Part shown: in pieces, positions 6,152-8,232 of the stretch
How positions within the stretch are numbered: position 1 is the stretch's first letter
How the letters are laid out: each line of letters opens with the position of its first letter
DNA from: an uncultured Collinsella sp.
GTDB lineage: Bacteria; Actinomycetota; Coriobacteriia; Coriobacteriales; Coriobacteriaceae
Reading direction: 5' to 3'
Assembly: GCA_902475785.1 (NCBI GenBank)
Contig: CABSAN010000075.1
Coordinates: 1-8,232 of the forward strand
DNA length: 8,232 bases
Translations under genes and position numbers: made by a program
The notes under the pieces: model-generated
Told to the model about the DNA's origin: nothing
What the model saw: only the letters and a program-made list of their open reading frames with translations
The model's database searches: none

Positions 6152-6179
6152 CGCCGCCTTACCCTATCGGTACGCGGCG
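6152..6179. terminator. GC-rich hairpin, possible terminator of the lacI-type gene
   Basis: CGCCGC (6152-6157) pairs with GCGGCG (6174-6179), and inside it TACC (6160-6163) pairs with GGTA (6169-6172) around a 5-base loop. It lies about 100 nt after the regulator's stop on the minus strand. There is no U-tract after it, so it is not a classic intrinsic terminator. It could be a U-less terminator or another RNA structure. Confidence 0.3.
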
Positions 6180-6186
6180 TCTATGG

Positions 6187-6215
6187 CTCGCCCAGCGGAA
6201 GAGTTCACGGGCGAG
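6187..6215. repeat. Inverted repeat CTCGCCC / GGGCGAG
   Basis: Seven-base perfect arms at 6187-6193 and 6209-6215 flank a 15-base spacer between the lacI-type gene and the hypothetical gene. A smaller perfect hairpin, GCGGA-CAC-TCCGC, lies nearby at 6240-6252. Neither is followed by a T-run on either strand. The structures are seen directly; their role is unknown. Confidence 0.4.
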
Positions 6216-6281
6216 GGCCGGGGTGCCTGCCGGCAAATAGCGGACACTCCGCATGCAATCTATGCAAACAAGCAAGTACGC

Positions 6282-7310
6282 TTAGCTACATTCGGTAAGC
6301 TCGAGCACGCTGTCCTTAACGATAAGCGCCGGCTCCAGAACGACCTCTTCGGCACGTCTACCGCCCCTACCGGCAAGACGCTTGGACATGCAGCCAAAAG
6401 CATGCTCCGCAAGGACACCAGGATCCTGCTCGATCGCGGTCAGCGCCGGCTCAAAGAGAACGTCGGCCGCCGAGTTGTCATAGCTTACGACCGAGATATC
6501 GCCTGGGATGCTCTTCCCCATCTCGTGCAAGCGCTTGAGCAGACCGAGGGCAATGTTATCCGAGCTTGCGAACACGGCGGTGGCGTCAGTTGCGAGCACC
6601 GCCTCCGAGGCCTCGTAGGCACTCGGAATGTAGTACTCGCTCTCAAACTCCAAACGCGCATCGATGGGCAGCCCCACCTCGCGCAGCGCACGCTCGTAGC
6701 CGGCAAGACGCTTACGACCCGTATTGGAACGGCGCGCATTAACCAAGCAGGCAATGCGACGGTGGCCCTGCTCGATCAGATAGCGGGTGGCCATGTAGCC
6801 ACCCATCTCGTGGTCGAACATCACCTTGTCGCACTCGAGCCCCTCAATGGCACGGTCGACCATCACGGCAGGGATGGGCAGATGGCTGACTTCTTCGCGC
6901 AGGGCGCGGTCGTCGGAGAACTCGTCACCCACGACCAAGAACACACCATCGACGCCGCGCGTCACTAGCTGGCGCAGGAGCTCCAGATCGTCCTCGGCAC
7001 TTCCACCCGAGCTGGTAATAAAGAGCGCATATCCGTCCTCGCGGCAGCGCTTTTCCAAGCTGCCGGCGAGCGAAGCAAAAAAGCGGCTCTCGATGTTAGG
7101 GACGATAAGGCCCAGTGTGCGCGACTCGCGCATGACCAGGCTACGCGCGATCTGGTTAGGAACATAATGGTTGCGCGCCGCGACCTCTTTGATGAGCTTG
7201 CGGTTTTCTTCCGAGATTCGACAGGGCCGGTTGTTAAGGACAAGCGAGACCGACGAGGGGGAAAGCCCCACCTCCTGGGCAATCTGCTTGAGAGTAACTT
7301 TGTTGCCCAT
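6282..7310 (-). CDS. LacI/GalR-family transcriptional regulator
   Basis: This is a 342-residue LacI-family DNA-binding regulator of normal family length. The N-terminal helix-turn-helix VTLKQIAQEVGLSPSSVSLV (5-24) is followed by the hinge region NQIARSLVMRES (52-63). A periplasmic-binding-protein-like effector domain covers about 65-335, with family landmarks LGLIVPNIESRFF (66-78), VDRAIEG (151-157), GHRRIACLV (182-190), ASSDNIALGLL (248-258) and SYDNSAADVLFEPALTAIEQ (276-295). The ATG at 7308-7310 has an AAGGAG ribosome site 5 nt upstream; an upstream in-frame TTG would add 41 residues unlike the family. No sugar transporter or catabolic enzyme is adjacent, and it is transcribed divergently from murB, so its regulon cannot be inferred from context. 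Control of the PTS operon further along the same strand is possible but unsupported. Confidence 0.93.
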   Translation of the reverse strand: MGNKVTLKQIAQEVGLSPSSVSLVLNNRPCRISEENRKLIKEVAARNHYVPNQIARSLVMRESRTLGLIVPNIESRFFASLAGSLEKRCREDGYALFITSSGGSAEDDLELLRQLVTRGVDGVFLVVGDEFSDDRALREEVSHLPIPAVMVDRAIEGLECDKVMFDHEMGGYMATRYLIEQGHRRIACLVNARRSNTGRKRLAGYERALREVGLPIDARLEFESEYYIPSAYEASEAVLATDATAVFASSDNIALGLLKRLHEMGKSIPGDISVVSYDNSAADVLFEPALTAIEQDPGVLAEHAFGCMSKRLAGRGGRRAEEVVLEPALIVKDSVLELTECS

Positions 7311-7345
7311 CTCGCTCCTTCCGAGTATTCGCGCAATCTCTTGAA

Positions 7346-7351
7346 AGTATA
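7346..7351 (-). promoter_or_regulatory. Candidate -10 box for the lacI-type gene
   Basis: The minus strand reads TATACT (five of six matches to TATAAT), which would give a start near 7339 and a leader of about 30 nt. No good -35 is present at 17 bp. A small inverted repeat TACC-N5-GGTA lies upstream at 7385-7397. Confidence 0.35.
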
Positions 7352-7419
7352 GCGACCGTCCCTCTACCTTGATGATAAACACTTTACCAATCCGGTAGAC
7401 GGCTGTTTTATCGCCGCGA

Positions 7420-7485
7420 TTGGCGCAAAGCAACCTAACCCCTTTGCGCCATGTGATGCATTGGGGTCAGGTTACTTTGCACCAA
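7420..7485. repeat. Compact inverted-repeat element in the lacI-murB divergent region
   Basis: Arms of 23 nt at 7420-7442 and 7463-7485 pair at 20 of 23 positions (mismatches at 7437/7468, 7431/7474 and 7424/7481) around a 20-nt loop. Part of the loop, CTTTGCGCCA at 7442-7451, is also a perfect 10-base complement of TGGCGCAAAG at 7421-7430, and it recurs with one change as CTTTGCACCA at 7475-7484. The element therefore has three related units in mixed orientation and two mutually exclusive foldings. It sits between divergent genes, where a terminator is not needed. It resembles REP/BIME-like or miniature mobile repeats, but copy number elsewhere is unknown. Confidence 0.6.
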
Positions 7486-7501
7486 ATCCATCCGGGTGGG
7501 G

Positions 7502-7507
7502 TATATT
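7502..7507 (+). promoter_or_regulatory. Candidate -10 box for murB
   Basis: TATATT (five of six matches) would place the start near 7514, with a leader of about 37 nt. It begins 17 bp after the inverted-repeat element ends, so any -35 contact would fall at the edge of that element. No strong -35 is visible. Confidence 0.35.
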
Positions 7508-7550
7508 GCATTCGATTAATGAAAACGACCACCATAAGGCGGATATTCGT

Positions 7551-8232
7551 ATGCACGAAAATGACTTTTTTAACGAGGACCTGCTCTGCGCGCTCGCCGG
7601 TGTTGCCGGCGAGGACAACGTGCTCATGAGCGAGCCCATGCGCGAGCACACCACGTTTAAGATCGGCGGCCCGGCCGACGTCTTTGTCACGCCCGATACC
7701 GAGCAGGGACTCGTCGCCACGCTTGACACCTGCTACCGCTGCGATCTGCCGCTCACCATTGTGGGCAACGGTTCCGACCTGCTCGTCGGTGACAAGGGTA
7801 TCCGCGGTGTCGTCGTGGCACTGGGCGAAGGCCTCTCTAACATCACCGTCGACGGCACGCATGTTACGGCAGCAGCCGGCGCCTTGCTTTCCGATGTCGC
7901 CGCGGCTGCCGCCGAAGCCTGCCTCACCGGCATGGAGCCCCTCTCGGGCATCCCCGGCTCGGTCGGCGGCGCCTGCTATATGAACGCCGGTGCCTACGGC
8001 GCCTGCATGGCCGATGTTTTGGAGTCCGTGCGCGTCTATAAGCCCGCCCGCGCGCTCGACGACGGCACCCGCGGCAGCGGCAATATCATTGAGTTCGATG
8101 TCGACGAGCTTAACCTGGGCTATCGCAAGAGCCGCATCGCCGACGACGGCTTTATCGTGCTCTCTGCCACCTTTCACCTCGCCCCGGGCAACGCCGCGAT
8201 GATCAAGGCCGACATGGACGACTACCGCCAGC
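7551..8232 (+). CDS. murB: UDP-N-acetylenolpyruvoylglucosamine reductase MurB (3' end outside window)
   Basis: MurB is the cytoplasmic flavoenzyme that reduces UDP-GlcNAc-enolpyruvate to UDP-N-acetylmuramic acid with NADPH, the second committed step of peptidoglycan synthesis. The 227 visible residues include the N-terminal HTTFKIGGPAD block (about 35-45), the FAD-binding GNGSDLLVGDKGIRGVV region (about 76-92), the signature GIPGSVGGACYMNAGAYG (about 136-153) and LNLGYRKS. These are the expected MurB motifs in the right order. The C-terminal part of the substrate-binding domain, with the family's last catalytic Glu, lies beyond the right edge. The ATG at 7551 is the only in-frame ATG close to the FAD domain. 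Its ribosome site, AAGGCGG about 10 nt upstream, is only moderate. The gene is divergent from the lacI-type gene and functionally unrelated to the sugar operon. Confidence 0.95.
   Translation, partial: MHENDFFNEDLLCALAGVAGEDNVLMSEPMREHTTFKIGGPADVFVTPDTEQGLVATLDTCYRCDLPLTIVGNGSDLLVGDKGIRGVVVALGEGLSNITVDGTHVTAAAGALLSDVAAAAAEACLTGMEPLSGIPGSVGGACYMNAGAYGACMADVLESVRVYKPARALDDGTRGSGNIIEFDVDELNLGYRKSRIADDGFIVLSATFHLAPGNAAMIKADMDDYRQ

Noticed and set aside
3941..7391. ATTGGT (minus strand) present in all three intergenic regions (3941-3946, 6139-6144, 7386-7391) as a shared operator half-site
   Set aside because: A six-base word is too short to stand out by eye, and only the first copy has a matching opposite arm.
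7420..7629. 69-codon plus-strand frame through the repeat element into murB
   Set aside because: It begins with TTG inside the inverted repeat, overlaps murB out of frame and has no ribosome site.

Overview
The window looks like a piece of a host-associated Coriobacteriia chromosome (Collinsella or a close relative). The GC content is moderately high (about 57-68% in the 60-base lines I counted by hand), codons mostly end in G or C, ribosome binding sites are of the AAAGGAG type, and the gene families are typical of gut Actinobacteria. No 16S or other decisive marker is present, so this taxonomic guess is an inference.

Bases 1-3906 hold a minus-strand operon read right to left. In transcription order it contains a GlmS-like two-SIS-domain protein, a FrlB/GfrF-like SIS deglycase, and the EIIA, EIIB and EIIC proteins of a mannose-family phosphotransferase system. 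EIIC runs off the left edge, and an EIID gene would be expected beyond it. This gene set matches the fructoselysine/glucoselysine (gfr-type) systems of Salmonella and Enterococcus: the PTS imports and 6-phosphorylates a glycated amino acid, and the SIS enzymes split it into a hexose phosphate and the free amino acid. No sugar kinase is seen, which fits delivery of an already phosphorylated substrate.

Bases 3907-4100 are the control region of that operon. They carry an imperfect palindrome just before the first gene, a second copy of its core 33 bp away, and a possible promoter. Bases 4101-5566 encode two overlapping GntR/HutC (UTRA) regulators, the natural candidates to sense the substrate or its phosphate. 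Upstream of them at 5605-6093 is a small soluble protein I do not recognise, probably at the head of the same transcript.

Bases 6094-6281 are a hairpin-rich intergenic stretch. A LacI-family regulator (6282-7310) is transcribed leftward. Across a 240-bp divergent region lies murB (7551 to the right edge), a cell-wall precursor gene on the plus strand. The divergent region contains a compact inverted-repeat element (7420-7485) that looks like an interspersed repeat rather than a normal terminator. I saw no tRNA, rRNA, CRISPR array or intact insertion sequence.
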